64,000 nucleotides of DNA from Takakia lepidozioides. Lineage: Eukaryota > Streptophyta > Takakiopsida > Takakiales > Takakiaceae. Shown here in pieces: positions 1 to 13,100 of the stretch (positions are counted from its first letter, which is position 1; each line of letters starts with the position of its first letter). The notes beneath the pieces are model-generated. The model worked only from the letters and a program-made list of their open reading frames with translations. It searched no databases and had not been told where the DNA came from. The stretch covers positions 33,416,001-33,480,000 of the forward strand of contig CM060731.1 of the NCBI GenBank assembly GCA_030704615.1, in the 5' to 3' direction. The translations under genes and the position numbers were made by a program.

Positions 1-159
1 GGATTCTGCTTGGATTGTGGGGTCAATCTTAACAAAGTGGCTTGTAAGTGTGGGAACTTGAAGAAGATGAAGAATGAGGGTGTTTGGGGACCGTTAGAGC
101 AACTGAAGAGGCAAATGGAAGATCAACAAGGTAATCCTGAAGGGCCACATCCAAGCTAG
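1..159 (+). CDS. YceD/DUF177-family protein, last exon (partial at the window edge)
   Basis: The first 53 codons are open from base 1 to a TAG at 157-159. The translation has a CLDCGVNLNK segment, a CKC pair and a VWGPLEQLKRQM tail. This Cys-rich patch followed by 'WGPLxxLxxQM' is typical of the C-terminus of plant YceD/DUF177 proteins; known plastid members affect 23S rRNA accumulation. Only the C-terminal end is present, and the 5' exons lie outside the window. The GT inside CAAGGTAATC looks like a splice donor, but the frame stays open through it and stops naturally. The family call rests on one short motif block. Confidence 0.6.
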   Translation, partial: GFCLDCGVNLNKVACKCGNLKKMKNEGVWGPLEQLKRQMEDQQGNPEGPHPS

Positions 160-1500
160 GTAAAATCAAGTTGGTTATGTTAAGATGATATTGAAGAACC
201 TCTTTGTAGTTTCCACTCTTGGATTACAAGAGTTGGTGTTTGTTGGCCCTGCCTTTCTAAGGCGGGACTTGCGATTAAGTTTCGAATTAGATCAGGACAG
301 GTGTCATGGGAATATTTCATCCATATCTATAATTGCATAAAATCCCTGGATGAATAGTTTTATGCAAGCGTACATACGTCTACCAGGCCGATATTCTCTC
401 CCCAAGGAAGACAATGACTTGTATTTCCTCCTATCCTCTTTGCTCTCATTGAAATTTCTGATCCGCGTAATGGAAGACTTCTGTGAGGACACGGTAAAAG
501 ATGCTAATGAGTGGTTTTTGCCTTGTTGTTTGCACCAGTTGAAGGTCCTGTGATTGAACCAGACAGCTTACACTTTGGGGTATCAGAAAATTCGTGTTGA
601 ATTACTATCACATAGGCATAGACTTGTACAAATATCCCCAAGCCATGCTCATTCCCCTAGAGCTAGTCTGTCTAATGTTCATTGGAGAGCTTTGTCTGCC
701 CATTGAGGCATAACTGCGGGTTGATGAAGGGCTCAGCTACAAGGAAAATGAAGAGCATTTTTCTTCAGTAAAGACGACAGCCACTAGTTTTCCTCAGCAC
801 AATTTGCTCCAAGTATTTGGAGAAGATGAAGAATCAGATGCTAATATGGTCAGCAGGATTATCCTCGTGATTTTGAGCTCCTAGATTGCATCATGAGTAA
901 TCAATGCAACATTCGGCGGGAGAAGAATGCACATGCATTTGTTGCTTCCATCAAGTTTTGTTAAATTGATATTCACAAACTGCAGTTTAAAATTCCTAGT
1001 ATGACATTTGTATTGATTTCACATGAATGTCAGCATGAAAACACTGGTAATGGAAGGTACAAGCCTACAAGTAGTGACTATTGCAATAGGTGCAGGATCT
1101 CCTACTCACCACTGCATCGAAACACTTCCACCTTACGTACAGGAGAATATATCAGACCTTTTATTGAGAAGCAAGGTTGGTGCAATCGGAGTTCGTATTC
1201 ACTTCCAAACTTTTAGAAATAGAAGGCTCGCCCAGGGCCCCAAAAAACATGGCCAAACAATGACAGGGCAATAATAATGAATGTATTGTGTCACCATTAA
1301 GATTGTAGAAGGATTGACAATAACTGGAATTGCCCATTGCACAATTCACTACCCATGGCAATTAGTGTGCCCAATAAAAAGAGAGCACAGCATAAATCGT
1401 CCAACTGATTGTCTGGCATCTAATCAGAAAGCATATGAGGCGGCAAATCTCGATTCAATAATCAAAATAAGTGTGTACAATTCTTAGCTGATCATACTCC
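160..1500. other. Intergenic / 3' flank, no recognised gene
   Basis: This stretch lies between the YceD-like stop and the stop of the minus-strand transporter, so it should contain the 3' UTRs of both convergent genes. Several short open frames occur (for example 1023-1274 +), but none matches a family I know and none has a convincing splice structure. No repeat or RNA gene is evident. Confidence 0.5.
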
Positions 1501-3165
1501 CTACTTATCAGCCTTTCTTTGGCCTGAAAGATTGTATGCAGCAAGCCCAGCCACAAGTATCGATCCACCCAAGAAGAGACCTGGAGGGAGGCTTGCGGGA
1601 GCTCCTAAATATGGCAAGGGCAAAGTAAAAGCCCAGACAGAGAGAGGTACTGCCAATGTTACAGAGAGAGAGGACACTACAGCTGATGACTGCTTCAGCA
1701 AACTGAGAGCAGAGATATTGAATGCTAAATTGATGAACACATAGAGCAAAGGCAGTAAGGGTGCACCAGTGCAAGCTCCTGAACCCATATTGACAAAGCA
1801 TGCTGCTCCCTCTCTGAAGTACGTTGGCAGCTGCTGGAAGGGGATACCTTTGAGATTAGACAGCAATGGAAGTAGGAGAAACACAAAGAGGGCTTGGAAT
1901 CCTGAGCCCAGGGTATTCACCACAAAAATGTCCACAGATCCGCCTTTCAGCCGCGTGGCATCTCGGAAGATAAACTCTTTCAAGATTGAAGCACCTGCTG
2001 AGAAGAGAGTCGAAAAGATCATCAAAAAGGGCCAGAAAAGTCCCGATTCTTGCAGTGACTGTGGGTCAACTCCTCCGGATCCGCTTGCTACAACAATCGC
2101 AACTCCCACAACCACCAAGAGACAGCCCACAATTTGCCCAGGTGTGTACCGCTTTCCTAAAATCGTTGCAGAGAGGAGGAGTTGCCAAACCAAATATACC
2201 TGATTTGGACCCCACAATTCATTAATACGTTTTCAACTCTTTGTAGCATCAGGTGTCTTCCAAATTGACCTAAACCAACTTTCCATGTAAAGAATGTGAG
2301 ACAGCTTTGGAGAATTGATCTCATGCTCCCATTCCAACATGTTTACTTCCAAGTTCAATGATAAATGCCACAATCAGATTTGGCTCACAACATACAAATG
2401 GACTTCGTCTTTTACTCAATGATGGGATATCCTTGCAAACAGTGAAAATGGATGGTTTACCTGTGTCAAAATAGGTATGGATGCTCCTGAAAGAACTGCT
2501 GCAGCTGCCATGCCTGACGCCAGCCCCAGCGCTTCCAGTGCACCAACGGCGATGAATCGGGCCTTCGGTAATTCCAGCATCTCCTTGGTCACAATACCAG
2601 CCCGGTAACGAACATACAGAATAGTGGAATAGACTATAACATAGCCAAATGTGGTCACTTGAGCCAAAAAGAAAGGATACTCTTGCAGTGGAACTAAGGC
2701 CATTTTGTACAGAACTTTGTTGGTCACAGAAAAGAGGACAGTGGCTGTGGCTGTGGCCACAACTCGCAAGTTATTCTTGGAAATATGTAGTCCTAGCAGA
2801 GAGACAGTCTCCTGCTTTTCGTCATTCCCAGATAAATTGGATGCTTTGAAAACCCACTGTCTATCTCTTTTCCTTCGATCTCTTCGGTTTGCTGACCCCA
2901 GTAAATGAGGTCCGAATAGTCCAACACGAGCCTTAGAAAATGCTTGAGTTTTGAGCAGCCATAGCCGTGACTCGAAACCGGTTCGTAAGAATCTGGGAGA
3001 AAGAGAGGCTTCGAGAATGCAAGAAGACACTGACTCTGATGACGTACCCCTAACACATCTAGACACTCTCTGCGAAGATGAAGAAGCTGAGGAAGACGGA
3101 GAGGATTTACATGCACTGGCGTGATGCAGACTATGCGCGCAATCAGGTTGTGCCAAGCCAGCCAT
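1501..3165 (-). CDS. CLT: CRT-like (CLT) plastid thiol/glutathione transporter
   Basis: There are two coding exons: 3165-2461 (start ATG at 3165-3163) and 2199-1501 (stop TAG). The 261-bp intron has GTAAAC at the donor and CAG at the acceptor, and gives 467 aa. Residues 1 to about 130 are Ser/Arg-rich, as expected for a chloroplast transit peptide. The rest is a 10-TM drug/metabolite-transporter fold. Conserved blocks include NKVLYKMALVPL, YPFFLAQVTTFGY, YRAGIVTKEML, VASGSG, LKGGSVDIFVVN, GIPFQQLPTY and TLPLPYLG. All match plant CLT proteins, homologues of Plasmodium CRT. Arabidopsis CLT1-3 move glutathione and gamma-glutamylcysteine across the plastid envelope. The second half is a single uninterrupted exon. 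The family call is strong; the exact substrate is inferred from Arabidopsis. Confidence 0.9.
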
Positions 3166-5560
3166 AGTTTGCAGTGTTTGGTTTCAATTCAGAGGTAACG
3201 GAATTCTACGGATCATCAACTCTGCACCGAGTCCTATTTCAATGACCTTTCATTGCTTGAGGAAATGTGAAGGTCTGTTGGATTGCACCCTGCAATCCCT
3301 CAGTCTGCTGCTGCCCTAAAACCTCGGGTAATCTTACTCTAAGATGCTCTTGTTTCCATACGATGGATGCTGGCCTCCCTTTCTCTCTTCCGTGTCTCCC
3401 ATATGTGGATGTTGCATTATCATTCGTCTGTAATTTGTGGCGATCTACATTCTTCGCCTGTATCTGCTTTCTCCTGTTCCTTGGACCACAAAATCTCCCT
3501 CCCTGCCGTCCTCCTTTAACCGCCTACACTCTACCTCCAAGCACCAACAGCAGAAAGTTACCGAAATACCGTGAGAAAGGAAACTCAGATCCGACGACGA
3601 TAGCAGCTCGGTCAGACTCATAGCACTTTCCACCGATGCCACAAAAGAAATCACGTGTGTCACAACTCACAACCCCAGTGAAGAAGCGGCTTCACCTTAT
3701 AGCCCATAGAATTAGAACTGATCTGGCGGCCTGCCATTGATCAAGAATCACCGAATTTGTTGCGTGGGCTTCCTTGATGGGGCGGTGCAGCTTTTGACTC
3801 ACTCACGTTGGCAAACCCTATTGCATCACCACACCAATCCCGCCATGCCACCTCTTGCCTTCTTCATGATGCATCAAGCACCTTCACTGCTGTTTCCTCT
3901 CTTGTCTCTTTTGTCAACACTTGATCGGCCATCATCTAGCTTCCATCCAAGTGTGATGCGCTTCAACTGCTGCCCATCTGCTTTGCATGCCAGCAAAGTC
4001 CAAATGGCAGGGGGCGTGATCTGAGAGATTTCTACAAGATTGCTTCAGATGCCTATTATATTCAGTGGACCAACAGTTGTGGTTTAGGCAGTTAGGGTGG
4101 AGGTGGGTGGCTATGTTGATCTTCATTCTTGATTTCATGAGAGCAAGGCTGTGATGAAGCCGAGACTGGATGGTGTGCTGGATACACTCTCACATGCACG
4201 TAATCTCCTTGCTCCCAAGAAGAAATCCCGAGAAGAGATCCACAGCTACGTTGCAATGGTCCAAGTTTATAAAGGTGTGGGTGATGATAAGATACAAGAG
4301 CAGCTGCAAAGCTGGCTGCTGTAATAGCAGAGAGAATGCTATGGTAGTGAGGGCCACGCACACACATCACCAACACTGCATCTCACTCAACACTTTGGAT
4401 TCGAGGTCGTCTGGTAATGCAGGGATTGTGCATACATCTGCAGCCAGGATTCTGCAGATGTCAACAACTTTAGTGGTTACTAGTGAGTGGAGGTATTAAG
4501 AAAAACAGCAGCTTATATGATGTCTAGAATAATATGCCTGGAATACAACCACAAGAAGCCAGTGGTGCAAGTATTGGCATGTTGATCAATCCCATTGCGA
4601 GCAGTACCATACAGTGTGCAGGCATAGATGGAGATAGTGAGAGATCATTGAGTGACCATTCTCTGCGAGTGTTGGCTCTGATGTGCCCTTGTGGCTGTAG
4701 TCCTCATGATTGTGAGGTTTCGGTCCACCAGGGTGTGAGAGAGAGGGCTGCAAGATTTTTAAAATGTCCCATTCCAGACAATGATGCCGGTTGAGATTTC
4801 CTCCTGTTCCACATTCCCCTCTGATGGGACCTTTGAATCCCTCCAACTGGACTTTGGGACATTCATGTCAGATTTCAGGAACTTCCCTCTGAAAGGTGTA
4901 TATGCTATGCCATTGAGGGCAGGCAGAACATACCTTCATTGACCATTCTGTGTCAGATCCAGTGGAAGTAATCTGAGAACTGAATGACCAAAGTGCTCTT
5001 GAAGCATGCTCTCCTATAGAGGGCATGCAGGAGAACACATTTACTTACTGACTAGTCAGCTTGCATGTTGGGTGTGATATGATCGTCAAGGGCATAGTTC
5101 CCAACGAATATCAAAACCCATGAAGCCAGTTGTTTACACTGTGGCATAGAAACTCAACCAAAACTTGCCTGAGCTCATTGCATAACAAAAGAACAGAAAG
5201 GTTGTCTCCTGCCAAAGCAGACTCAATTTATGATGTCACTTAACCCCGAAAATCTCATTGCCTACTAAAACACAGGCCGACATAATCAATGAATAGAAGT
5301 ATAATACAGAAGGATCAAACACTAACAGCACATTACAGACCAACAAATCTCCTGAAATTGCAGTATCAACTCCACATCTTAGTGACATAGTCCTCGTAGA
5401 ATATACCTGCTAACTGCTGTTCTAGAGCAGCAAGTTTCACCTGTTGGACACATGCGCGTGGCATCCTTTGCCCTCTCTGCTACTTCAGAGGCGCTTTACC
5501 GTCCCCAGTTAAGCAGAGGGGCACATGTCTACAGTCAGGCATATGGACACATCCCACACA
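3166..5560. other. Upstream flank of CLT; no recognised gene
   Basis: This should contain the promoter and 5' UTR of the minus-strand transporter (about 3170-3700). Short open frames occur on both strands, but none shows a recognisable domain or coding splice pattern. No repeat array, RNA gene or transposon terminus was seen. Confidence 0.45.
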
Positions 5561-5567
5561 GAGGTCC

Positions 5568-5909
5568 TTAGCTCTCACACCACCCTGCAGTTTCAGTCTC
5601 AGCCGAATAATACTGTTTCATACTGAAGTTTGTTGTTGATGATTTCACAACTATCACACAGGAAATCACGGATAAAGAACCCCACTCCTTTTTACCACGC
5701 TTTACAGAGGCCATCTTGAGGGCACACATCATACAGTACCACTTACATCCAGAGGCATCCCCGACCATCTTGTCCTTCGTAGCCCGTGTCTCTTGCCCAC
5801 AAATGAAGATGCCATTAGTTTGAAGAACTTGTCCCACTTCAAATTGTTTCCTTCGGTTACTCAGACCCCAGAAGTTGCAGCTGCCCAGCTGCAAGCCAGC
5901 CTTTTGCAT
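5568..5909 (-). pseudogene. Degenerate LINE endonuclease-like fragment
   Basis: The minus-strand open frame reads LQLGSCNFWGLSNRRKQFEV near its start, then a segment containing GIFICGQETRA. This layout (a 'lgswNvrGL..r' strand, a helix, then 'lQET+') matches the N-terminal half of the exonuclease/endonuclease/phosphatase domain of plant LINE elements, in which the Asn and Glu of the two blocks coordinate metal. Trp is replaced by Phe in the first block. The frame then loses similarity and no reverse transcriptase follows. I read it as a decayed 5' LINE piece; the match is short. Confidence 0.4.
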
Positions 5910-6438
5910 GCGGATTGTCTACGTCTAGGTTGCAATTGAGCACTTCTAGACATCCTGCAATTCTGAATTAGTCTTAGTGTGTAGGCTTTGATCACATTGT
6001 GTGAAGTTCAAGGATACTTGCTCAATGGCATGCCAATCCTTAAAACTTCACACATCGTGATCAAAGCCTTCCATCACTCACAGCTTGCTCGGTCACTGCA
6101 CACAAAGTCAGGTCTGACTGACATGGTCTTCTCTACCTTTGGGCTTGGCTTATCACTAGGTTGGTCATCCCAAGTAGTCCATTCTGGGTCAACCTCTTTC
6201 AATTGGAGACTTTCAGTTTATACTCACCATTGTTGACTGACTTCCTGAGCCCCTCATTGAATCACCGGGGTAGCTCTCCAACCTCAAGGGTCGAACTTCT
6301 TTGAGATTAATTCTGTCTCTACCCGTCAATGTAGCATCTTAGACATAGTCACCTTCGATGCACCTCAGCTACCAAGTCTCGAGATGGTGCCATCAGCCAG
6401 GCAATCCAAGCCTAAATTTGGGCACGTAGTTTAAAGGA
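5910..6438. other. Unassigned spacer before the OSB-like repeats
   Basis: No coding exon, repeat or RNA gene is recognised here. In particular I see no OB-fold exon that would supply the N-terminal half of the OSB-like protein whose PDF-motif exons lie just downstream. Confidence 0.4.
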
Positions 6439-7451
6439 GGCTGTCATTGTCAGCTGCTAGCAGCAAGGCAAGGATGTATGCATGATTTCTGCAGAGGCAT
6501 GGATAGCTGAAGAGCAGGGATAGAGTCCAGATTCATCCAAGAGGGCCAGATTTCAAGCACAAATTTACTTATGTTTCCCTATGGATCAATAGCTACAAGA
6601 AACCTGCATGGGTAGATGGTTAACTGGAAGCTGCAGTAGCAGCGGCACAATTGATAAAATCAGGCACTGCTAATGAAGGCACCTTCTTCAACACATTTCA
6701 CCCTGTTTTTCCCTCTCATCAGAACCGGCCCTAAATTCTGCAAGTTAGCTGGTTGAGTGAACCTTTGATAGTTTGGAGTGACTTTGACATGATACTGCCA
6801 ATGTGACAACAGGAAAGTATCAAAAAACAGGTAAGCTGTGGAATGAATACTTTTCTGACCCCAGTCAATGGTGGGACAACCGAGGCCAAAAGGTGAATGC
6901 CTGTTAGATTACAGAGAGTAGCAGACGAAATTCAGCATAGGAACTAGTGTGATAAGCTGAGTTGGGTGTTTCCTAGAACAAATCTAGGCTGTCATTGTCA
7001 GCTGCTAGCAGCACGGCAAGGATGAATGCATGATTTGTGCAGAGGCATGGATAGCTGAAGGAGAAGGATAGAGTGTGGGTCCAGATTATCCAAGAGGGCC
7101 AGTTTTCAAGCACAAGATTACCTATGATTCCCTCTGGATCACTAGCTACAAGAAGCCTGCATGGGTAGATGGTCAACTGGAAGCCGCAGCAGCAGCAGCA
7201 CAATTGATAAGATCAGGCACTGCTAATGAAGGCACCTTCTTCAACACAATTCACCCTGTTTCCCCCTCTTATGAGAACCGGCCCTAAATTTCCATGTTGA
7301 ATTCTGCAAGTTAGCTGGTTGAGTGAATCTAGTTTGGAGTGACTTTGACATGATACTGGCAATGTGACAACAGGAAAGTATCGTAACACAGGTAACAGCG
7401 ATGAGGAGAAGCTGTGGAATGAATACTTTTCTGACCCCACTCAATGGTGGA
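6439..7451 (+). repeat. Direct duplication of about 440-465 bp (6439-6874 and 6987-7451)
   Basis: Both copies begin GGCTGTCATTGTCAGCTGCT and end in TCAATGGTGG, with scattered substitutions and small indels between them. Copy 2 has a GTGTGG stretch at the second-half PDF exon and an AACAGCGATGAGGAG stretch in the first-half exon that copy 1 lacks. The spacer is about 112 bp. The duplication created the repeated OSB PDF-motif pieces. Confidence 0.85.
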
Positions 7452-7470
7452 AGGAAGTTTGAGTGATCTT
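6439..7470 (+). pseudogene. OSB-like (organellar ssDNA-binding) PDF-motif exons, tandemly duplicated and broken
   Basis: OSB proteins bind single-stranded DNA in plant organelles through an OB fold plus one to three C-terminal PDF motifs. Four exon pieces are visible. 6831-6884 encodes KLWNEYFSDPSQWWDNRGQK and is followed by a GT donor. 7072-7287 follows a TAG acceptor and encodes GPDYPRGPVFKHK..SLWITSYKKPAWVDGQLE, ending in TAA. 6527-6734 is a second copy of that second half, with an in-frame TAA directly after the WVDG motif. 7385-7469 is a second copy of the first half, ending QWWKEV then stop. The middle two pieces make one complete PDF motif; the outer two are orphan halves. No OB-fold exon was found. 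Most likely a decayed gene end, or an alternatively terminated gene. Confidence 0.65.
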
Positions 7471-9740
7471 GTTGTCTGCTTCCGGTGTATCATAACAGCC
7501 GTTCACCTTCTTGGATTGATTGTCCCACCCAGACTAGGATAGTAGTCGTTCTCTTCTGCAGTATTTCTGCTTTTTGGACAATTGCCTACCACCACAGTAC
7601 CATAACATGTCAAAACCACTCAGAGCTACCAGAAGTCCACGAAACAAGCCAACTTGTGAAGCCCATGAGGAAAAAGTACTGTAGCGAATTCCATTTCAAA
7701 ACATCAATGGAAGGGAAGCCGGAGAGAAGAAGGGGGCGAGAGGGGCAAATGATGTGGATTAAATACTCAGTTTTCAGGTGTTCTAAGGTGGCAATTAGAT
7801 GCACACTAGGTAGGCCCTACTCACACAAAGATCTGCAACCTCACTTTCAAATCTTAGGATGCAGCAATAGAAGTAGGGGGGGTCCTCCAAGATACATCCT
7901 TCCATGTTCACAGATCCTTCAACCCCAGAGCAAAACAGCAGATGTATGTGTACAAAATCAACACCTACAAACAGATTCGAGGTTTGAGAAACCCCCAAAG
8001 CCTCACTCCCTTAGTCTCTTGCCCTTAGTAGCATTTCCTGTAACAATAGAAGGTGAAGTGGCCTCACTTGGATCCATCACAGCCAACCAACAAACCAATG
8101 ATCCCTATGGAACCTCAGGCTTAAACCCCTTCACATTGGTTATCAATGTCATCCCTGCAGCAGGTCATACTAGCAAAGAGAGGAGAGGTAAGGGAGGTCT
8201 TTTCAGCCATTTCAGTCAGCAGTAGGTATAGGTACATAACACAGTAGTACCTATTTCAGCCCATGCTCTAGGTGGGCTCTTGCTTGAGTACTTGCTTTAG
8301 TAACACCTGCCTTTTGGGAATGGCTAGTGCTTACTGTCATGGGACCACCACCCCAAGTGTTCCTAGATTCAGAGTAGAGCTTTAGTCAAGTCCACGTAAG
8401 TTCCTCACAGTGTCAACTCTCTTTGTGCTGCCATACTAAGCAGCCCTTCAAGATGTGTAAGGAGTCAGAATGTGATACCTTGCTAGAGCCATACTGAACA
8501 GCACTAAGGTAACTTAATCAGCCCCTTCAGCTCTTGCTCCTCTTCCAAATGAGAAGAGTGGCCACGCTTTCTAACCTTGTAGGGCAGCTGCTTTAGGGTA
8601 AGGGCCCTACTTAAACGTTTGTATGCCAGATCTTGAAAGCACGATCCCTCTGCTCCCTCCAGACACTCTACTTGGCCAACCCATTTCAGCTCCACAGTCT
8701 GGCATCATGTGACGTCTCCCTCCCGCCTGATCGTTGTGGGTAAGTACAACTCATCGACTCTTATCGTTCTCCCCGAAGAGAAACACGAGAGAGAAACGGC
8801 TAGGCTACAAGGAGCAAAGTCGGCATATTTAAAGAACATTGTACACGACAAATATCTCGAGGCATGCATCAGGACCCTATAGAGGTATCGGTAGATACTC
8901 CGCATTCAATTATTCGCTACGGATGTTTTGCTGTTGAAGCGTATGTTGTATTTTGCAGTGGGGACTCGGGAGGAGTAAGGCCGCCTTTTTGTAGGGAAGC
9001 TCTTTTATTGGCGATTACGTGTACCGGATGTATACCCTGTGCAATAAAAGTGCTGACCCATCCGTTGCGAAGCCTCTTTCTCCTCCCTCGAGCAGTGCAT
9101 CTCCTCTCTGCCTGTCTCGGGTAGATTGCCTGGCCCACAGGTTTTGAAATCATCCGGTGCTAAAGCATCTTCTTCGAAATGATCTGCAGCTCGCGGACTC
9201 TCTCTCTCTCTCTTCTGTCTCTCTCTCTCTCTCTCTCTACATACACACCACTTGAACTGCACGAGAATCCGCAGAAGATTTCAAAATGATTCGATGTAAA
9301 AGCACCATTTTGAAGTAATCTTCACACACATACGCTATTTCTCTTTGTCTCGCTATCACTTTCTCTCCTTCTCTCCCCCTCGCTCGCTCACTCTTGGGAT
9401 ATTTTCTGTTCACTTCTCCTCACTGTGCGTTTGTGCCTGTCTGTGGGTCTTTATTTCTTGGGGAATTTTTGTCTTGAAAGCAGGACACGAGCTCTCTCTG
9501 CTGGTACTCGTCCTCTTTGCTACTGCGTAGTGCTTTTTTGGCTATCTTCTTCCTACCTCTGTTTAATCCCTTTGGGTTTCCGCAGGGCTCTACCTTATAA
9601 TCCCCTTCTTCGTCAGTCTCCACAGGTTCTCTTCGTGTGTTCCAAAAACGCACTTTTCAGCACTTTCTTTATACAACCTCTTTCCTCTTTGATTCCTTCA
9701 ATTTCCCGTACATTTTCGCATTCCGGTGCTTTGAGTGAAG
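7471..9740. other. Upstream region of the SET gene; only unassigned ORFs
   Basis: A 246-codon open frame (+, 7485-8225) has no recognisable domain and a Ser/Pro/Gln-rich composition; it may be chance. The strip 9190-9430 is pyrimidine-rich, with (CT)n runs near 9197-9240, as in many plant 5' regions. A 22-codon frame starting ATG at 9776 and ending at 9841 lies upstream of the SET-gene start and could be an upstream ORF if transcription starts before it. No other gene is supported. Confidence 0.4.
9195..9240. repeat. (CT)n microsatellite
   Basis: Two CT runs separated by TTCTGT lie in the pyrimidine-rich upstream region of the SET-domain gene. CT-rich tracts are common near plant transcription starts; a regulatory role here is not shown. 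Confidence 0.85.
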
Positions 9741-10167
9741 GTGCAGAGTGAGCGAGTATTTATTTCGAGTCAGCAATGGAAGTTCGAGTACCCACTAGGG
9801 AGCACAGAGATTCTCAACCGTTTTCCCTCGAATTTGTGTGAACGGATTATGTCGCAGTGAGTCTGGAACATTCCAATAAGCGCTAGCCGTAACGAGGCCA
9901 AAGACTTGGTGTTTTTGGTCACTCTCTATTTCTTGATCGACAACAACCAGGTCGGACAGTGCCATGGCAGTAGCTAGTGGGCATTTCTGTTGTATCTCAC
10001 GCATCCCGAACACGGATTCGAAAGGAGGTTTCTCTGTCGTTCCTTTTGTGGTTCAAGAACATCCTTGACCGATTTGGAAGCCAATTCGCTTTACAAAATA
10101 AAAGCTGGTCGCACACGTGGGGAAGGAAGGCATTGAGCTCCTTTCAGGAGTTGAAGCAGGCCTGAGA

Positions 10168-13100
10168 ATGGGAAGCAGGAAAGAGAGGCGAAAGAAGAAG
10201 GAGACTGCTGCAGATGACGGATTTGCATACTTGTGTACGGTGTGCAGCGAGTTTGGAGAGTTGCTGTGTTGTGAGAGGTGCAAGGAAGGTTTTCATTTAT
10301 CGTGTATCGGCCTCGACAAATGCCCGGACACCGACGCCTGGTTGTGTAGCACCTGCATGCAAGACAAGGTTTGTTCTCCAAACCTTCTGTATACCATTTG
10401 AAGATACTGCATTCATGACTAGACTGGGTCGTTCAAAACCAGGAATGATGGCTGCAGATTCAAATCATCAAAGGACGGAGTTCACCTCTTCAAATCATCT
10501 TCAGCCCCCACAGACCTGAGGGGTTTAGTGCTAGGGTTTTAAGCTAGTGAACAAAACTTTAAGGCTGACAGTACTGGATATATTAGTCACCAGAGTATGA
10601 TTTTGACATTGGTGAATTGCCACAGGCACATTTCGGGAAACTACCCTAGTTGACATGCATGCTGAATATTGTCTTCTGGCGGCAGGTTCTAAATGAAATG
10701 AAGGACAAATAATGAGAGCTACTTGAGTTTGCCTGCAATTGGCACTTCTTGATCTGTTTGATTCTCTCTCTCCTTCTGGTTTCTGTCTCATCTTGGCTCT
10801 ACCTCTCTCTGTCCTTATCATGTTATTAACTGGTTGCTCCTCATGTGAGTTCGGGAAGGAGCCCAGAATTTTGAAATGGGAGATGTTGCAAGACCACCAC
10901 GGACAGAACAACCATATCCCATGTAGGTGGGAATCTGGGTTCTCTGTCCATTCTAAAATTTAAACAGCTCCATATTGCTGGTCAAATCCCTCATGATGCT
11001 GCTGCGTTCATAATGCACCTTAATTAGATTCAATCTGTTAGGGAATCAGAAGACAATATGGATGGCAGGTGCAAAATGGTGAAAAGTTCCAAATGGAGTA
11101 GAATGGTAATGAGAGTTTTGCTCAATACCCTGTGTCTTTTCTGGGTTTCCTCTGCACGATGCCGGGAAAACCCCTGGTTGCTGCAGGATAGCTTCAGCAG
11201 CACTGACAGCTGTTGGAAAAGTGCGGAATTGTGCGGCATAGAGAGCGTAGCCAGCACAGTTCACTGGCAGATCAGTATTGTTTAACAAATGTGTAATAAG
11301 GCATTCGGGTTGGAAAGAAAATTTGTTAGCTTCTGGGGTGCCTGTTCCTGGCAATTCCTTTTACGAAAAGAAGCTATGACAATCAACTTTTCTTGAAGGA
11401 TCTGGTGTCTAGTGAATTGAATCAAGACCATCATTGCAACAAATAAATAGACTCCGACATCCATCAGCTAGGAGCTTTTGTTGTGGTATTCCAATTCTGC
11501 TGCTGTAGAATCACAGTGCATGGGACCCAGCAACTTTTAAGAGCTTGGAAGTGTCTTTGCATGTTTTTGGGTCCACACATGATGTGTGTACTCCATTTGT
11601 TTTTTGCTCTGTACATTACCCATTATCTGCCACACAGCTAACAACTTGTATGCTTCACTTCTTAATCTCGGCTGTTTATTCATCTGTACCAGTTGACCAA
11701 CCAGCTCAGTCTAGGCAATATTTCTTGTGGGCATTGTCACAACAAGACTACAATAATCACAGTTGAGAGCTCACCCACCCTCTGTCCCTCTTTGCCTACC
11801 TCTCTGTCTCTTTTTTGCCCCTAACCGGGTCTTTGAACAGGTGCGGTGCTTTGAGTGCAAGTCCTATGGGAGGCTGCAAGAAGACATGATGCCATGTACC
11901 TACAGAGGGTGTAGCAGATTCTACCATGAAGAGTGTACAAAGAGATGGGTTCGAAGGCAAAGGACCAACTTTACCAGGGGCCTGGTGTGTCCGCATCACT
12001 ACTGTGATGCTTGTGTGGGTTCCAGACGTGCCAAGCACCGCCGGTCTATTCGATGCCTGCTCTGCCCCTTGGCCTACCACGAGATGTGCTTACCAGAGGG
12101 TGCCAAATTGCTGGAGGACATTCCGGGCTACCTAATCTGCTTGAGGCACGACGAGGACTGGAAGTACCAAAATCAGGTGCACAGCTGCCATTTTCTACTT
12201 CAGGGTCCAAGTTTGTGGAGCTGAATGTAACACTTATTGCCCCTGAAACCCAGCTTAGTAGAAGAATTCTGGTTTTCCCTACTTTAAGTGTCGTCACAGT
12301 CTTGGAAGAGACGGAGAGGGTTAACTTTGTACACTATTTGAGGCAGGCAACATACCCGCCATTGCACCATGCTTGTTGTGCCACGGCCATTGGCTGACCC
12401 TTTGCACTCTAGGGTTTTCTAAAGTGCAAACTCTCAATTTTCATGTGTGTCAGGGTGGCTTCCATCAGCAATCTTTTTGCTGAATCTGTAAGAGCTCTAC
12501 AAACAACCATAACAATACACTTGCAGCCTTACGAATCTTCTTAAGTGTTCACACCAAAGGACATGAGTTATGGAAAGATTTGGTTAGGGTTGATCTTTGC
12601 GTGTCTAATATGTTAGTCACTCCTGGAGATGGCGTATTCATTTGATTCTGGATTTCTTACATGGGCATGTTTCTCCCTCTTTCTTTCTTGTTCGTTCAGG
12701 AAGGAGAGCCAAGCAGGGACCCCACGGTTTTGTTTGAGCGACTACCACTTCCCACCGTTGACCATGACTTCCAGCTACCACATTCTATTCAGGAGGCTGT
12801 TCGGCGTCTTCAAAAGAGGCCTCCCTCCTATTGCCATATTAGGCGCAGTATCCTTGCATCCCAACCTCACAAGCTGGCACAGCCTGTCTTTTGCTGTGAC
12901 TTCTGTTTGCTCAAACATGGGTGGCAACTTTGGAATTTTGTTGCATCCTAACCTCGCAGTCTGGCTCAGAGTTGCAGCCAATGCTTTGCTAATGCTGTAT
13001 AAGGAAAATATTGTGATGCACTTCTGCATGTCAAATTTGTTGTCTATCAACTGTGTGGAAATACTGGCTTAACTCTAAAGCAGACATTTACTTAGGAAAA

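Noticed and set aside
7485-8225. 246-codon open frame on the plus strand
   Set aside because: No recognisable domain, odd composition and no splice or homology support; kept only as a note in the spacer entry.
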